Positions 27,800 to 36,842 of a stretch of 64,000 nt of DNA are shown here, piece by piece. Both the position numbers and the translations under genes were made by a program. The stretch is taken from the NCBI GenBank assembly GCA_035308965.1, contig DATGFN010000019.1, forward strand, positions 408,461-472,460, read 5' to 3'. The notes below the pieces were generated by a model. It did not search any database. It saw nothing but the letters and a program-made list of their open reading frames with translations, and had not been told where the DNA came from. The DNA comes from DASYXZ01 sp035308965 (lineage in GTDB: Bacteria; Acidobacteriota; Terriglobia; UBA7540). The number at the start of each line of letters is the position of its first letter. Position 1 is the first letter of the stretch.

Positions 27800-28003
27800 T
27801 ACGTTTCTCCTTTTTCATCTCGAGCTGGCCAATAATCACGTCAGCAAACTGCGCTCAACCCCCCGCCGTCCGAATGGTATACCTTTCGGCGTTAGCTGAA
27901 GTGAAAGAAATAATCCGGATTGAATAGCGTCCGCCCGAATAGTAGTCTGAAGCCGAAAACAGGACGATGGAACAATAGGTTAGGAGTCCTTCAAAAAATC
28001 CTT

Positions 28004-28903
28004 ATGCTGAACTTTCGGTTGAATTTCATTCTGTTGTTCGCCGCGGGCCTGTTGACCGCGGCCACGGCCTCTGCGCAAGCACCGCTCACCGGAGTGATTG
28101 ACATCCACGCGCATTGCGACCCCGACAGCTTACCGCGCTCCATCGACGCCATCGACTTGGCGCGTTTGGCGAGGGCCCGCGGAATGCGCGGTCTGGTTTT
28201 GAAAAACCATTTTGAGTCCACAGCCATGCTGGCCTACATCGTGCGCAAGGAAGTGCCTGGTATCGAAATTTTTGGCGGCATCGACCTCAACCGCACCGTG
28301 GGCGGCATCAACCCGGACGCAGTCGAACAAATGGTTCACGTCAAAGGCGGCTGGGGCCGCGTGGTGTGGATGCCGACGTTTGACGCCGAGCACGATAAGT
28401 TGGCGGCAGACCACCCTCGGGCGCGTGTTCCCGTTGCACGTAACGGCGAGTTGCTGCCCGAGGTGAAACTCGTCATCGCGCTCGTCGCCAAATATCAACT
28501 GACACTCGAAACAGGACATTCCTCGCCGGAAGAAGGATTACTTATTGTCCGCGAGGCGCGCCGCCAAGGCGTTCAGCATATCGTCGTAACGCATGCGATG
28601 GTGGTGGGCATGACCATCCCGCAGATGCAGGAGGCGGCCAAGGAGGGCGCCTACCTTGAATTCGTTTATAACGCTCTTATCGGCCCGGGAAAGAAATTCG
28701 AAATGCGCGACTACGCACAAGCCATTCGAGCCATTGGCGCAAAGTCCTGCATCCTGGCCAGCGACTTGGGTCAGGGGGGAAATCCGCTGCATCCTGATGG
28801 ATTGTCCGCCTTTTTCGACGGACTTATGAAAGAGGGGTTTTCAGAAGCGGACATCGAACTGATGTCCAGCACCAATCCGGCGCGGGCATTGGGGCTGGAG
28901 TGA
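28004..28903 (+). CDS. DUF6282 family amidohydrolase-like protein, exported
   Basis: A 299-residue protein with a signal peptide (LNFILLFAAGLLTAATASAQ). The mature part begins TGVIDIHAHCDPDSLPRSID, a metal-binding HxH of the amidohydrolase fold, and later shows LETGHSSPEEGL, HIVVTHAMVVGMT, and CILASDLGQGGNPLHPDGLS with the family's C-terminal Asp. These match DUF6282 proteins, predicted metal-dependent hydrolases of unknown substrate. ATG 28004 gives a clean signal peptide, although TAGGAG is 17 nt upstream. The gene is convergent with the arabinose-type operon, its stop lying 22 bp before that operon's last gene. Confidence 0.85.
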   Translation: MLNFRLNFILLFAAGLLTAATASAQAPLTGVIDIHAHCDPDSLPRSIDAIDLARLARARGMRGLVLKNHFESTAMLAYIVRKEVPGIEIFGGIDLNRTVGGINPDAVEQMVHVKGGWGRVVWMPTFDAEHDKLAADHPRARVPVARNGELLPEVKLVIALVAKYQLTLETGHSSPEEGLLIVREARRQGVQHIVVTHAMVVGMTIPQMQEAAKEGAYLEFVYNALIGPGKKFEMRDYAQAIRAIGAKSCILASDLGQGGNPLHPDGLSAFFDGLMKEGFSEADIELMSSTNPARALGLE

Positions 28904-28925
28904 TAATTTCCTCTGAACTTGCGGT

Positions 28926-30332
28926 CTAAACGTGGTGATAAACATCCCAGCCTTTGTAATTGCCCAGGGCTTCGGCGATGGCCGCGCCGTAATTGCTTCG
29001 ATTGACGGCCACATGATGCTCGTAGCCGTTCTTGCAAACGAACTGAAGTAAATCCTGAAGACCCTTCACCTTCAGCACGCCATAACCGCCAAAACTCTTG
29101 GGACGGTCATCGGTGGTTTCGCCCTCGCCCACATAGGCGCGCATCTTGCCGTGCAAGTCGTCGGTGGAGGCGCGGCAGTATGTGATGGGGCCGCTCTTCA
29201 ACTGGCCCACCACGGTGCCAAAGGTATTGTCCTTCCCCACCGAGCCGGCGATGATTTCCTGGAAATCCATCTTAAGAGTTTCAAAGAACTCTTTGGGCAG
29301 GTTCGAGCAGTGAAAGATCACGCATTTATCGGGATCCTCGCCATAATTATTGTTCCAATCCACAATGGCGCTCGGTGTGCCCGAAGCGAGCTGAAGGATG
29401 TACATGCCGATCATGCCGATCATGTCTGTCTCGCAGGCGCTGGGCATGAGGCTGTTGGACATCATGCTCATCAGCGTGCAAGGCACGACGCCGAAGAATT
29501 CCTCCATGGCCGTCCAGCATTGAATGGACGTGCCCGCAAGTTCGTTGGCCTTCATCCAATCATCCACCACCACGCCGAACTTGGCCATCTTGATGAGCGA
29601 GGGCGACGGGATGCCACCGGTGGCCACATAGCCCTGGATGCCCCCCAGCTTCGCTTTTACTGTTGCGTCGTCGTCCTTCAACCGGTTGATGCGCCCGAAG
29701 ACCTCAGAAAGGTCCAGGGTTTCCACCGTAATGCCGGCGTTCTCCATCAGTTTTTCGCTGAAGCGGACGGTATTGAAAGCCGCCGGTCGAGCTCCCAGCA
29801 CGCCCACACGGACGTTGTGCATCCCTCTTACAATGCGGCAAGTGGCCGCGAAAGCGCTCAGGTCGCTCTTAAATGAATCGGAAGATGGGGCGACGGTATG
29901 TAATCTCGTAAGGGTATACTTGATGCCATATTGCCAAAGATTGTTACAGGCGGAAATTTTGCCGCAAAAGCTGTCGCGCCGCCCGCCCATCAGCATCTTG
30001 TCGGTGGCGTCGGGGAATGCCTGGAGAAGCACGGGGACGTTCAACCCGCTCATGCGAATGCTGTTGGCCACGCCGCGCTCGTCGCCAAAATTGGGCAGGC
30101 TCACCAGAATGCCGTCAATTTTGTCGGCATGGCGCCTGAATAGGTCCGCGCACTTGCGCGCGTCCTGCAAGGATTCCACCGCGCCGAACTTGGTCTCTTC
30201 CGGCGTGAGGCAGACGGTGTTGTAGCCTTGCGCCGCCAGCACGCGCAGGATTTCCTCGCGCCCATCGCGAGCCAAAATGTCGGGGAAAAATCCCCGGTTC
30301 CCGATAATCACACCCAATGTTGTTTTTTCCAT
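28926..30332 (-). CDS. L-fucose/L-arabinose isomerase family protein
   Basis: A 468-residue sugar isomerase of the L-fucose/L-arabinose isomerase superfamily. It starts TTLGVIIGNRGFFPDILARD, then shows DGILVSLPNFGDERGVANSI and the central VRVGVLGARPAAFNTVRFSE. The catalytic C-terminal half includes WTAMEEFFGVVPCTLMSMMS and the metal-site region around ACETDMIGMIGMYILQLASG. It would convert an aldose to a ketose in the cytoplasm. Since it follows araB-like and araD-like genes with gaps of 34 and 64 nt on the same strand, L-arabinose to L-ribulose is the likeliest reaction. It is not the classic AraA family, so it may be a functional replacement or act on a related sugar. Confidence 0.88.
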   Translation of the reverse strand: MEKTTLGVIIGNRGFFPDILARDGREEILRVLAAQGYNTVCLTPEETKFGAVESLQDARKCADLFRRHADKIDGILVSLPNFGDERGVANSIRMSGLNVPVLLQAFPDATDKMLMGGRRDSFCGKISACNNLWQYGIKYTLTRLHTVAPSSDSFKSDLSAFAATCRIVRGMHNVRVGVLGARPAAFNTVRFSEKLMENAGITVETLDLSEVFGRINRLKDDDATVKAKLGGIQGYVATGGIPSPSLIKMAKFGVVVDDWMKANELAGTSIQCWTAMEEFFGVVPCTLMSMMSNSLMPSACETDMIGMIGMYILQLASGTPSAIVDWNNNYGEDPDKCVIFHCSNLPKEFFETLKMDFQEIIAGSVGKDNTFGTVVGQLKSGPITYCRASTDDLHGKMRAYVGEGETTDDRPKSFGGYGVLKVKGLQDLLQFVCKNGYEHHVAVNRSNYGAAIAEALGNYKGWDVYHHV

Positions 30333-30396
30333 GTTGGTTTGCCTATTCGAGCCGGTATTATAACCTGTCCCTCAAAGATCAATGCGCTGTTAATCC

Positions 30397-31056
30397 TTAA
30401 ACCTTCTTATCCTGTCCATAGGTCGAGTGATAACGCCCGTACCACTTCTTGACTTCTTTCGCCGGGAGCGCGTTGGGCTTGCCCAGGAGCAGCGCCAGAT
30501 GGCAAGTCTTGGCAACGTCCTCCAGCATCACCGCTGCCTTGAATGCCGCCGCAGGTGTTGGGCCGAACGCAAATGCGCCGTGCTGGGCCAGCAAAACTGC
30601 CGGGGCATGGCCCGAGCATTTCAGAATCGCCTCGCCGATGTGGTCGCCCGCGTTGTCCGCGTAGGGCGCGCAAGGAATCTCATTACCAAACTCATCGGCA
30701 ATCGCCGTTAGGTACGCCGGAACCGACCGTCCCAACAGAGCAAAACTTGTGGCGTAATTCGAATGGGTGTGGACGATCCCCCCAATATCGGGCCTGTGCT
30801 TGTAGAGGTATAGATGGTGTGGCAGGTCCACTGAGGGCTTCCATCGCCCCCGAATTTTTCGGCCCTCGAGATCGGTTACGGCGAGGTCCGCGGGGCGAAG
30901 TTTTTCATAATCCATGCCGCTCGGCTTGATCACCACCCACCCGCGTTCCCGGTCAATGCCGCTGGCGTTGCCGCTGTGCATGGTCACCAGGCCGGCGCGG
31001 TAAATTCCCAGGTTTGCTTCCCAAACTTCGCGCCGCAATTTCTCAAACGATGGCAT
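30397..31056 (-). CDS. araD: L-ribulose-5-phosphate 4-epimerase (class II aldolase/adducin family)
   Basis: A 219-residue class II aldolase-fold enzyme. ATG 31056 gives the N-terminus MPSFEKLRREVWEANLGIYR, aligning with AraD starts; a GTG at 31116 would overlap the kinase gene. Visible residues: the phosphate-binding SGNASG and KPSGMDY loops, the zinc ligands H96 and H98 (GGIVHTHSN) and H159 (AQHGAFAFG), D77 in SVDLPHH, an Asp in TAIADEFGNEIPC at the position of AraD's catalytic Asp, and Tyr in the C-terminal STYGQ matching AraD's catalytic Tyr. These favour the 4-epimerase over fuculose-phosphate aldolase. It would produce D-xylulose 5-phosphate. It is the middle gene of the operon. Confidence 0.88.
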   Translation of the reverse strand: MPSFEKLRREVWEANLGIYRAGLVTMHSGNASGIDRERGWVVIKPSGMDYEKLRPADLAVTDLEGRKIRGRWKPSVDLPHHLYLYKHRPDIGGIVHTHSNYATSFALLGRSVPAYLTAIADEFGNEIPCAPYADNAGDHIGEAILKCSGHAPAVLLAQHGAFAFGPTPAAAFKAAVMLEDVAKTCHLALLLGKPNALPAKEVKKWYGRYHSTYGQDKKV

Positions 31057-31090
31057 CCTCAAAGTTGACCAACCGGGTGAATTGACTCGA

Positions 31091-32773
31091 TCACCCTTTC
31101 GCTGCGGTTTCTCCACGTAACGCCTTCAGGCGCTTGATCACATCGTTCGTCCCTCGGCCAAAGTAATCATGCAGCGTCTGGTATTCCTTAAAGATCCTCG
31201 TATAAATCTCGTGATGTTCACGCCGGGGGCGGTAAACAAGTTTCTGCGTGTGCGCCATGTGTTGGGCCGCGTCAAAGATGGAATCGTATCCACCCGCGGC
31301 GCTTCCGGCGGCGACGGCCCCGTGCATGGCCGAGCCCAGAGCCGGGCAAGTCTGGAGTTGCCGGGCCAGTTTTATTTCGCGCCCGGTTACATCCGCATAA
31401 ATTTGCATCAACAGGTGATTGCGCTCCGGCAGGCCGCCGCAGGCAAAAAGGTTTTCCACTTTGACGCCCCGCGATTCAAAGGCTTCAATAATCTGGCGCG
31501 TGCCAAAAGCAGTCGCTTCCATAAGGGCGCGGTAAATTTCCTCCGCCGCCGTCGCCAGCCTCATCCCGAGCAAGACGCCGGTAAGGTCGGCATCCACCAA
31601 AATCGATCGGTTGCCGTTCCACCAATCGAGCGCCAATAAACCCGATTGGCCGGGCTTCAGTGCCGCAGCGCTGCGCTCCAGCCAAGCGACGGTTTCCATC
31701 TTGCGCTTGCGCGCTTCACGCGTCACATGTTCCGGGACGCCGTTCTCAAAGAACCAGGCAAAGATGTCGCCGACGGCGGACTGCCCCGCCTCAAAGCCCC
31801 ACAATCCGGGAACAACGCCGTCTTCCACTGTCCCGCACATGCCCTCAACCATCTGGCGTTCGTTGCCAAGCAGAAGATGGCAGATGGACGTCCCCATGAT
31901 CATCACCATGGAGCCCGGCGTGGTCACGGTGCAGGCGGGGACGGCCACGTGCGCATCCACATTGCCGATGGAAACAGGCGTCCCGGCGCGCAGCCCGGTC
32001 TTCCTCGCCCAATACGGGGTGACACCCCCGGCGAGCTGGCCGAGGGGGTAATATTTTTCAGGGACCTTGGCGCCGATCACGTTTTTCATGCGCGGGTTCA
32101 AAGCGGCAAAAAAATCCGGCGAGGGAAATCCTTTCCCCTTTACCCACATCGCCTTATAGCCCGCCGTGCACGAATTGCGTTTTTCTTCGCCCGTCAGTTG
32201 CCAAACAATCCAGTCCGCCGCTTCGATGAAGCCGTCGGCGGCGTCATAGAGGGCGCCATCCTCGTTGGCGATTTGCAGGAGCTTGGAAAAAAACCACTCG
32301 GAAGAATACTTGCCGCCGTAGAGGTGAATGAACTCCTCGTCGCGCTCGCGGCCGACTTCGTTGATGCGATTGGCTTCCGGTTGAGCGGCATGATGTTTCC
32401 AGAGCTTCACCCAGGCGTGCGGGTTTTTCTTGTATTGAGGAAGAAAGCTTAAGGGCGTGCCGTCGCGCTTAACGGGTAGCGGAGAGGAAGCGGTAAAGTC
32501 CGTGCCCATACCGATCACATCATCGGATTTGATGCCCGCGCTCTTTAGAGCTTTGGGCACTCCGCGCTCGACCACTGTCAAATAGTCCCGGGGATTTTGC
32601 AGAGCCCAATCGGGTTCCAGGCGCGGGCCGCCGGGAAGTTTTTCATCAATCACCCCATCCGCGTAAGGAACGATGGCGCTGGCCAGTTCGTCTCCGTCGC
32701 GCGTCCGCACCACCACAACGCGGCCCGATTCCGTGCCGTAATCGATGCCCAACGCAAACTTTTCTTTGGCCAT
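31091..32773 (-). CDS. araB: Ribulokinase (FGGY carbohydrate kinase)
   Basis: A 560-residue FGGY kinase of normal AraB length. It begins ALGIDYGTESGRVVVVRTRD with the phosphate-1 loop DYGTES, then IGMGTDFTASSPLPV and WVKLWKHHAAQPEANRIN, both diagnostic of ribulokinases. The C-terminal ATP domain has VPGLWGFEAGQSAVGDIFAW, ATAFGTRQIIEAF and FACGGLPERNHLLMQIYADV. It phosphorylates L-ribulose to L-ribulose 5-phosphate in the cytoplasm. First gene of the minus-strand araB-araD-isomerase operon. The upstream 278 bp to the AlkA gene contain no obvious AraC or GntR-type operator that I can name. Confidence 0.93.
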   Translation of the reverse strand: MAKEKFALGIDYGTESGRVVVVRTRDGDELASAIVPYADGVIDEKLPGGPRLEPDWALQNPRDYLTVVERGVPKALKSAGIKSDDVIGMGTDFTASSPLPVKRDGTPLSFLPQYKKNPHAWVKLWKHHAAQPEANRINEVGRERDEEFIHLYGGKYSSEWFFSKLLQIANEDGALYDAADGFIEAADWIVWQLTGEEKRNSCTAGYKAMWVKGKGFPSPDFFAALNPRMKNVIGAKVPEKYYPLGQLAGGVTPYWARKTGLRAGTPVSIGNVDAHVAVPACTVTTPGSMVMIMGTSICHLLLGNERQMVEGMCGTVEDGVVPGLWGFEAGQSAVGDIFAWFFENGVPEHVTREARKRKMETVAWLERSAAALKPGQSGLLALDWWNGNRSILVDADLTGVLLGMRLATAAEEIYRALMEATAFGTRQIIEAFESRGVKVENLFACGGLPERNHLLMQIYADVTGREIKLARQLQTCPALGSAMHGAVAAGSAAGGYDSIFDAAQHMAHTQKLVYRPRREHHEIYTRIFKEYQTLHDYFGRGTNDVIKRLKALRGETAAKG

Positions 32774-33051
32774 GACAGACCGTTGGCGGAAGTCAAGTCC
32801 CAGATCGATCCAAGACGCTCCGCGTTCCCGTGTGGACCATCAGAAAGACTACTTTTCTAGCATGGTTAAGCCACTTCTGCCAGTGGTTTCAGATCGCACG
32901 AAAATGATTTGTAACTTTATCATGAGCGCAGCCCAAGAGCGGCGGGCAGGGCTGCGTCCCCCAAAGATTCTGAAATTCCAGTTTTGATATTCCAGTTTCC
33001 AGTTTCCATTTTCAGCTTCCTACTTTCATTCGTAACCTCTCGATTGTCGGG

Positions 33052-34026
33052 TCAACCACTTCGCCGCCGCTCAAGCCGAATCTCTTCCATGAGCTTTTCT
33101 TTCCGCGAGGGGTCCAGCCAATAGGTGAGCCACAAGTGGAAGGTGGCGTGGCTTCGCCAGCCCGCCCACGCTTTTGCCATGTGGGCCACTTTCTTCTCCG
33201 AAGGCATTTTGCGCAGCCCGTAGAAACGTTGGATCGCTTTTTGCAAGCCAACATCCGCCGCCGGAAGGCAATCGAGGTGGCCGAGCGCGCGCATGCCTAC
33301 ATATTGCGCCGTCCACGGCCCAACGCCCTTTTGCTCAATCAGCCGCGCGTGGGCGATGCTCGGAGAAAGAGTGCGCAGACTTTCGAGGTCCAAACTACCG
33401 TCCAGCACAGCACGCGAAATGGCGATGATGTAGCGCGCCTTGGGCCCCGAGATTTGAATGCGGCGCAGTTCGCGCGGCGTGGTAATGGCCAGCGCCGCGG
33501 GCAGCGGAAATGCGTTGTAACGCCGGCCCTCAAATTCAATCGTGTGGCCGTACTTTTCAATCAGCGCCAGCTTGACCTGATGCGCAAAACTGAGGTTGAT
33601 CTGCTGTTCCAGAATGGCGGAGATTAAAGTCTCGTAAACATCGGCGGCCTGCGGAATTCTCATGCCGCGAAAGTGGGCGGTGAGCTTGGATAGAGCGGGA
33701 TCCGAATCGGCAAGCAGATAAAAAGGGGTCAGGTCCAGGTCCGTGGCGAACTGGCGGATGACAAGTGAGCGAATCGCGCCCGCAGTTCTTTCGTCATCGG
33801 GCCCGGCCAGGATTCGTATTCGCAGGCGCGACTTCTGCCCGCGCAGCTCCTCCGAGACTCCATAGAGGACCAAAGTTTCCCCTAGTTCGATCGCTCGTCG
33901 ATATTCACCCTCCTCGAAATAATCCAGCAGGGGGGCGAACGCGCGCCCATTCAAGAGCGCGGGCGGGCTCAGGATAAAACGGAGTGTGTGCTCGAAACTA
34001 AAGGGTTGGCGCGGCTCGATAAGCAT
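33052..34026 (-). CDS. DNA-3-methyladenine glycosylase (AlkA/HhH-GPD family)
   Basis: A 324-residue base-excision repair glycosylase. ATG 34026 gives MLIEPRQPFSFEHTLRFILS, the AlkA N-terminal domain. The HhH-GPD core follows: YETLISAILEQQINLSFAHQ, the helix-hairpin-helix LIEQKGVGPWTAQYVG (about 229-244), and LPAADVGLQKAI with catalytic D258. The loop has no iron-sulfur cysteines, consistent with AlkA. It removes alkylated purines from DNA. The frame extends upstream to 34248 without family similarity, so I reject the longer start. It is a single gene, divergent from the sigma factor at 34385, with no Ada gene nearby. Confidence 0.92.
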   Translation of the reverse strand: MLIEPRQPFSFEHTLRFILSPPALLNGRAFAPLLDYFEEGEYRRAIELGETLVLYGVSEELRGQKSRLRIRILAGPDDERTAGAIRSLVIRQFATDLDLTPFYLLADSDPALSKLTAHFRGMRIPQAADVYETLISAILEQQINLSFAHQVKLALIEKYGHTIEFEGRRYNAFPLPAALAITTPRELRRIQISGPKARYIIAISRAVLDGSLDLESLRTLSPSIAHARLIEQKGVGPWTAQYVGMRALGHLDCLPAADVGLQKAIQRFYGLRKMPSEKKVAHMAKAWAGWRSHATFHLWLTYWLDPSRKEKLMEEIRLERRRSG

Positions 34027-34384
34027 CGTAGTCTCGAAATTCGTTGGGCGGATTATTGTGCACCTTCCCGCTGTTGCGTGGCAAGAATTCTGCTCAATGG
34101 AAAAAGCCCGAACAATACCTTGATGAATCAGCGCTCCCAGACCCTCCCTCAACAACCCGTTGGACTGCGCTGCGCGTCGAACCACCTCATTTTCATGTTG
34201 TGCGTCCCCGCCCTTAGATGTAACTTTACTTGGGGCCGAATCATCCAAAATGTAGCCTGCTTCAGCGGGCGGACATCGGTCGTCAGCCGCGATTGCCGAA
34301 ACAGGTGGGGATGAATCGGTTCGTGCAAGCCTGAAGAATCTAAGCTAAAATCATCAGGTTTTGGATTTGGATCGAAGCGAACCT
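34027..34384. other. Divergent intergenic region between AlkA and the ECF sigma gene
   Basis: About 360 bp. It must hold both promoters. A TAAAAT at about 34345-34350 is a possible -10 box for the sigma gene but lacks a convincing -35. No repeat or RNA gene seen. Confidence 0.35.
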
Positions 34385-34987
34385 ATGACCGATTCCCCAC
34401 AAGCGGCAATTGCGAAAGACGATACCGTTCTGGTGTCCGAGGCCAAGGCTGGAAGTTACCCGGCCTTTGAAGAACTGGTGAACCGGTATGAGAAAAAAAT
34501 CTACCGGCTGGGCTTGAATATCACCGGCCTTCCTGAAGACGCGGAGGATGTTCTTCAGGAAACTTTTTTGAAGGCCTTCCAGCACCTGTCCGAATTCCGG
34601 GAGGATTCAAGATTCTATACCTGGCTGGTGCGCATTGGTGTTAATGAAGGCCTGATGAAGTTGCGCCGTCGCCGCGCTGACAAGACGGTGCCCATTGAAG
34701 ATCATGTGGATGAGGAAGGCGTCACGGTGCCAAGGGAGTTCGCGGATTGGAGCCCGAATCCGGAGCAACTCCTGGCGCAAAGCGAATTGCAATCGATCCT
34801 GGACAATGCGGCGCGATCTCTCCCGCCTACGTTCCGCACCGTCTTTCATTTGCGCGACGTGGAGGGACTCTCCACGGCTGAGACGGCCGAGCTACTCGAC
34901 TTGACCGAAAGCGCGGTGAAGGCGCGCCTTTTCCGGGCGCGATTGCAACTGCGCGAAGATCTGGCGAAAGTATTCAAACGGGGGTGA
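34385..34987 (+). CDS. ECF-type RNA polymerase sigma factor
   Basis: A 200-residue extracytoplasmic-function sigma factor. Region 2 is visible as YPAFEELVNRYEKKIYRLGL, EDAEDVLQETFLKAFQHLSE (2.1-2.2) and RFYTWLVRIGVNEGLMKLRR; region 4 as LPPTFRTVFHLRDVEGLSTA and ETAELLDLTESAVKARLFRA, the HTH that reads the -35 element. ATG 34385 is chosen over the TTG at 34361. Its stop overlaps the GTG of the downstream zinc-finger anti-sigma gene (GTGA), so the two are translationally coupled. It likely responds to an envelope or oxidative signal through that partner. Confidence 0.93.
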   Translation: MTDSPQAAIAKDDTVLVSEAKAGSYPAFEELVNRYEKKIYRLGLNITGLPEDAEDVLQETFLKAFQHLSEFREDSRFYTWLVRIGVNEGLMKLRRRRADKTVPIEDHVDEEGVTVPREFADWSPNPEQLLAQSELQSILDNAARSLPPTFRTVFHLRDVEGLSTAETAELLDLTESAVKARLFRARLQLREDLAKVFKRG

Positions 34988-35232
34988 CCTTGATAGGCTG
35001 CAAAGAAGTAATGCAAGAGCTTTCCAACTTTCTCGAAGGCGACGTGGACGACGATTTTAAGCGTGAACTGCGTTCGCATCTGAATAAATGTAGCCACTGC
35101 CAGGTCGTGGTGGACACCACCCGCAAAACCATTGAGCTCTATTGCGACGGCGAGATCTTCCCCCTCCCTGAACCCGTGCGCACTCGCCTCCACCAAGTGA
35201 TCCGCCAAAAATGGTTCGAAAAATGTAAGTAG
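34984..35232 (+). CDS. Zinc-finger anti-sigma factor (zf-HC2 type)
   Basis: An 82-residue protein with the ZAS/zf-HC2 signature H32-xxx-C36-xx-C39 (RSHLNKCSHCQVVVDTT). It has no transmembrane segment, so it is a soluble, cytoplasmic anti-sigma domain, as in redox-responsive RsrA-like proteins. The GTG start at 34984 overlaps the sigma-factor stop by GTGA, indicating translational coupling and a dedicated partner. An in-frame TTG at 34990 is an alternative. The thiol-zinc site suggests a redox or zinc signal, which is inference from the family. Confidence 0.85.
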   Translation: MTLIGCKEVMQELSNFLEGDVDDDFKRELRSHLNKCSHCQVVVDTTRKTIELYCDGEIFPLPEPVRTRLHQVIRQKWFEKCK

Positions 35233-35472
35233 CCTCTTTTCTTGATTGGGCTCTCACTGTCCTCGCTCGCCAGCCTTAATGCCCTGTCCCATCCCACTTC
35301 CCGGAAAACCCTCCTCCCCAAGCATTGCTACGACCGTTCATTGATTTGGGTAAAGTCCCCATAATTCGAAATTTGACCGAGTCTTGTTCGCCCTGAAGGG
35401 CAAAGTTTTTTCACCGGTAGAGATGAATTGAAATTTCCTTTGCTGCGGAGCAATTCCGGACTCCGGTTTCTA

Positions 35473-35501
35473 TTGACAGCTTTGGAGAGACTTCGTAAAA
35501 T
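35473..35501 (+). promoter_or_regulatory. Sigma-70 promoter of the DksA/TraR-type gene
   Basis: TTGACA at 35473-35478 (6/6 match) and TAAAAT at 35496-35501 (5/6) are separated by exactly 17 bp. The expected transcription start near 35508 gives a leader of about 34 nt to the ATG at 35542, whose ribosome-binding site GGAAGGG lies within it. An ATG at 35515 would be only about 7 nt from the start, which argues against it. Confidence 0.8.
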
Positions 35502-35541
35502 TTTTAATACACCAATGAGTGCAATCAGTACAAGGAAGGGC

Positions 35542-35895
35542 ATGGATAAGCGAAAGTCCGAAGCGTTCAAGAAACGTTTGATTGCCAAGCAGAGCGAGTT
35601 GTTGCGCCTGGTTTCGAAATCCGAACAGGATGGAAGAGAAGCGGACGAAGAGGCGACGCAAGACATCGCCGACAAGGCCGCGAATTCCTACACCAAAGAA
35701 TTCCTCTTTCATCAAAGTGATGACAATCGGCGCATGCTCAACATGGTGAACGAAGCGCTAGAGCGCATCAAGACTTCCTCCTATGGGCTTTGTGTGGCCT
35801 GCCAGGAAGAGGTCCAACCCAAGCGGCTGGATGCAGTGCCCTGGGCGCGCCATTGTATTGACTGTCAGGAGAAGCAGGAACAGGGCCTTCTCTAA
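35542..35895 (+). CDS. TraR/DksA family zinc-finger protein
   Basis: A 117-residue protein with a coiled-coil N-terminus (SEAFKKRLIAKQSELLRLVS), a DxxDxA-type tip motif (DIADKA, D41-D44-A46) and the C4 zinc finger C84-xx-C87...C105-xx-C108 (YGLCVACQ and RHCIDCQEK). This matches DksA/TraR proteins that enter the RNA polymerase secondary channel and adjust initiation, often with ppGpp. Start 35542 has GGAAGGG a few bases upstream and fits the promoter at 35473. It may be co-transcribed with the ComF gene 86 bp downstream. Confidence 0.92.
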   Translation: MDKRKSEAFKKRLIAKQSELLRLVSKSEQDGREADEEATQDIADKAANSYTKEFLFHQSDDNRRMLNMVNEALERIKTSSYGLCVACQEEVQPKRLDAVPWARHCIDCQEKQEQGLL

Positions 35896-35981
35896 GCCGG
35901 CTCGCACCATCGAAAGCGAGGCCATTCTTCCCCACTGCACCCGATCGACGCTCCCGAATTCTTCCTTCGGTTTTCCTTGAG

Positions 35982-36797
35982 ATGGCGGACAGCCTGTTCG
36001 CCGTCGTTTTTCCCACATCATGTTCGCTGTGCCATCAGGAAATGGTCCACGCCGGGAGCATTGATATCTGCCCCGATTGCTGGGGCCGAATCGAGCCCTG
36101 GATGGGGGCCGCCTGCTCCCAGTGCGGACTTCCCTTCCCTTCCGAACGCGCCACCGATTCCGTGGTGGCGCTTTGTCCTCAGTGCCGCGAAGGCGAGTTT
36201 GAATTCGATACGGCGCGAAGCTACGGCCTTTACTCCGGCAGTTTGCGCGCACTCATCCTGCAACTCAAGTTCCGCCGCCGGGAACGTCTGGGCAAGAGGC
36301 TCGGCGGTTTCCTTCTGTCGCCATGGAATTCACTCCCCGGTGCCACGAATGATTTGCCCATTCTCATTCCGGTTCCGCTGCACACATCAAGAAAACGCGA
36401 GCGTGGATTCAACCAGGCGGAATTGTTGGCTCTCGGATTAAGCCGTGAGGTGGCAAAGAATAGTGGCGCGGGCAGACCGCGAGTGGAAACGCATTGCCTT
36501 ATCCGCACCCGACCCACCTCCCCACAAACCGGCCTCAGCCTTCAATCGCGAAAGGAAAATGTTCGCAACGTTTTCGCCGTCATGACTCCCGAAAGGATTC
36601 GGGGCCGTGTGCTGGTTCTGGTCGACGACGTGATGACCACCGGGGCCACGCTCTCCGCTTGTGCCGAAGCTTTGAAAAAAGCGGGGGCTCTGAGCGTCCT
36701 GGGATTGACCCTTGCCCGCGCCACTCCCCATTTTCCGGACCATGGCGACGCCGAGCATAGCCAGACTATTGACGACACTGGCCGCGAATGGACATAA
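35982..36797 (+). CDS. ComF family protein (phosphoribosyltransferase fold)
   Basis: A 271-residue ComF/GntX-type protein. The N-terminal double zinc-finger has cysteines C14/C17/C30/C33 (SCSLC, CPDC) and C45/C48/C65/C68 (CSQCG, CPQC). The C-terminal phosphoribosyltransferase domain includes IPVPLHTSRKRERGFNQAEL and the PRPP-binding loop VLVLVDDVMTTGATLSA. ComF proteins act with DprA/ComFA in DNA uptake in Gram-positives; in other phyla the role is less clear but linked to natural transformation. Plus-strand neighbour of the HNH nuclease 45 bp downstream. Confidence 0.92.
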   Translation: MADSLFAVVFPTSCSLCHQEMVHAGSIDICPDCWGRIEPWMGAACSQCGLPFPSERATDSVVALCPQCREGEFEFDTARSYGLYSGSLRALILQLKFRRRERLGKRLGGFLLSPWNSLPGATNDLPILIPVPLHTSRKRERGFNQAELLALGLSREVAKNSGAGRPRVETHCLIRTRPTSPQTGLSLQSRKENVRNVFAVMTPERIRGRVLVLVDDVMTTGATLSACAEALKKAGALSVLGLTLARATPHFPDHGDAEHSQTIDDTGREWT

Positions 36798-36842
36798 TAG
36801 GAACATCGGCCGGGCAAGCGACCTTTTTCAGGGGAAAACAGT

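Noticed and set aside
34027..34248. Longer N-terminus for the AlkA-like glycosylase
   Set aside because: The first 74 residues of the extended frame have no AlkA similarity; ATG 34026 starts exactly at the conserved domain.
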